Below are positions 62,470 through 64,000 of a DNA stretch of 64,000 nt, one piece after another. Numbering within the stretch: position 1 is the first letter of the stretch; every line of letters begins with the position of its first letter. The DNA comes from Diogma glabrata (Eukaryota > Arthropoda > Insecta > Diptera > Cylindrotomidae): positions 49,405,161 through 49,469,160 of the forward strand of contig OY856187.1 in NCBI GenBank assembly GCA_963693315.1, in the 5' to 3' direction. The position numbers and the translations under genes are program-made. Under the pieces are notes generated by a model. The model saw nothing but the letters and a program-made list of their open reading frames with translations. It did no database searches and was not told where the DNA came from.

Positions 62470-63780
62470 ACCAACTAAATTAAACCAACAAATTAAAGTG
62501 AGTTGAGCAACTAAAGTAAGCCGACCAACTAAAGTTAGTCGAGCATCTAAAACAAAAACCACCTTTTCAATTGTCCAGCGAAACCAACCGACCTGACGAA
62601 GGAAGATCTGTGGTACCGCCCAAGGGCAGTAGCAGAGTTAATGAATCTGGACTTGGAGCCGGAAGAATAGCACCACAACTCGTCACTACAACAACAACCC
62701 TCTGAAGCAAGCCGATCAACTAAAGCAAGCAGGCCAGCTAAAGTGAGCCGACTAACTAATGTGATCCGACCCAACCAACTAAAGTGCGCATACGTATATT
62801 TACATTTTCGAACTACGCTACAGTATATTACTATAGGTAAAGAGGACGACCAACTAAATTTAGTCAACCAACTTATATGAGCCGACCAACTAAAGTGAAC
62901 CGATTAAAACAAGGGAGTAAAGCAACTAGAGTGAGCAAGTTAACTAAAATGAGCCGATCAACAGAAATGAGGCGACCAACTACGGTGAGGCGAGTAACTA
63001 AACTGAGCCAACGAACTAAAGCATGCCCCCCAACTTAAAGTGAGTCGACCAAATAAAAAGAGCCGACCAACTAAAGTGAGGTGACCAACTAAAGTCAGCT
63101 GACCAACAAAAGTAAGCCGACCAACTAAAGTTAGTCGACCAACTAGAATGAGCCGACCAACTAAAGTCAGCCAATCAACTGAAGTGAACCGATTAAAAAT
63201 AGTGAGTAAACCAACTAAAGTGAGGCCAGCCAAGTAAAATTAACCGACCAGCAAAAGTGAACCGACCATCTAAAGTGAACCGACCATCTAAAGTGAACCG
63301 ACCTACTAAAGTTAATCGACCAACTAAAATGAGCCGATCAACTGATTTGAGGCGATCAATTAAGGTGAGGCGAACAACTAGAATGAGCTAACAAACTAAA
63401 GCAAGCCGACCAACTAAAGTGAGTCGACTAACTAAAGTGAGATGACCAACTAAAGTGAGCCGAACAACTAACGTGAGCTAACCAAATAGAGTAAGACGAC
63501 CATCTAAAGTGAGTCGACCTACTTAAGTGAGCCTACCAACTAAAGTGAGCAGACCAACTAAAGTGAGGCAACCAACTAAAGTGACCCGACCAATTACAGT
63601 TAATCAATCAACTAAGGTGACCCAACCTACTAAAGTGAATCGATCAACTAACTAAAGAAAGCCGACCAACTGAGCCGACCAATTAAAGTAAGCCGACCAA
63701 CTAATGTGAGCTGACCAGCTGAAGTTAGACGACTAACTAAAGTTAGTCGGTCAAGTAAGCCTAGCCGACCCTCTGCTTTA
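62470..63780. repeat. 18-bp minisatellite, CCGACCAACTAAAGTGAG
   Basis: Several dozen variant copies of an 18-bp unit with frequent AAAGTGAGCC, AAAGTTAGTC and length changes. On the minus strand 18 bp equals six codons, giving a false LTLVGR hexapeptide repeat. A Jockey 3' end (62572-62700) interrupts it. Confidence 0.9.
62572..62700 (+). pseudogene. Jockey-type LINE 3' end, third copy
   Basis: Reads LFNCPAKPTDLTKEDLWYRP and a LDLEPEE end with stop, followed by CACTACAACAACAACCC. It is the same C-terminus and tail as 49377-49600, and it was inserted into the 18-bp minisatellite. Confidence 0.7.
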
Positions 63781-64000
63781 CGTTTAGTTTGCTCGTGACC
63801 TAGCGCCATTGTTTCAATCACTATTTGCCAATATTTCATCCAGTCTAAACGCAACGGGTTAGAGTTGGTGTATTATTGCTTAAATTAACGATAATCTTAA
63901 ACCGCAAATTACCGTTTTGTTTATCAGCAGGTGAAAAGTAAAGGTAGCCGGCAACAGTAGTGAAAGTGAAAACGTATGTTAAAGAGTAATCTGCTATATT

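Noticed and set aside
62958..63233. Minus-strand LTLVGR-repeat protein
   Set aside because: Product of an 18-bp minisatellite with stops and frame changes; no start context or other domain.

Overview
This window looks like nuclear DNA from an arthropod, most likely an insect. It is strongly AT-rich, its genes are split by short GT-AG introns, and it carries a eukaryotic tRNA-Leu and several animal housekeeping genes. Most of the sequence is decayed transposable-element DNA from many superfamilies. The species cannot be named from sequence alone. No CRISPR, operon or other prokaryotic feature is present.

Layout. From 0 to 12 kb there is only mobile-element debris: a PHD-finger LINE ORF1 relic, two small inverted-repeat elements, AT-rich tandem repeats, a hAT-like element with an 8-bp target duplication that holds a Helitron-protein relic, and a BEL/Pao fragment. 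From 12.2 to 18.9 kb an RTE-like LINE on the minus strand has been hit by at least three later insertions. One of them is a LINE on the plus strand with an uninterrupted 979-residue endonuclease/reverse transcriptase. A 5S rRNA-like segment sits at the RTE element's 5' end. From 20 to 27 kb there are relics of a Crypton-type tyrosine recombinase, R1/I-type and CR1-type LINEs, a solo LTR inserted in the CR1-type relic, and a pogo/Tigger transposase.

Host genes occupy 27.3-43 kb and 56.7-59.1 kb. They are tRNA-Leu(AAG); a complete RBM22 splicing-factor gene (minus, 4 exons); a complete papain-family cysteine protease gene (plus, 5 exons) that diverges from RBM22 across about 414 bp; a probable URB2 ribosome-biogenesis gene (minus, three exons seen, first exon not found), tail-to-tail with the protease gene at 65 bp; and the C-terminal exons of a PKA-C3/PRKX-type kinase (minus). 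The URB2 introns are swollen by antisense Jockey-like debris and three different tandem arrays. The genes do not form one pathway.

From 43.4 to 56 kb there is a 2.07-kb inverted-repeat element carrying a perfect 115-bp palindrome, CR1, RTE, Jockey and hAT relics, and a long imperfect inverted repeat. From 59.7 to 64 kb there is a 3' part of a Gypsy-type element and a long 18-bp minisatellite.

No convincing undescribed multi-gene system is visible. The most unusual items are the perfect palindrome, the hAT-like element with Helitron-derived sequence, the 5S-like head on the RTE-like LINE, and tandem 158-bp units that each carry a tRNA-Lys primer-site-like motif. All coordinates, splice sites and alignments were read by eye.
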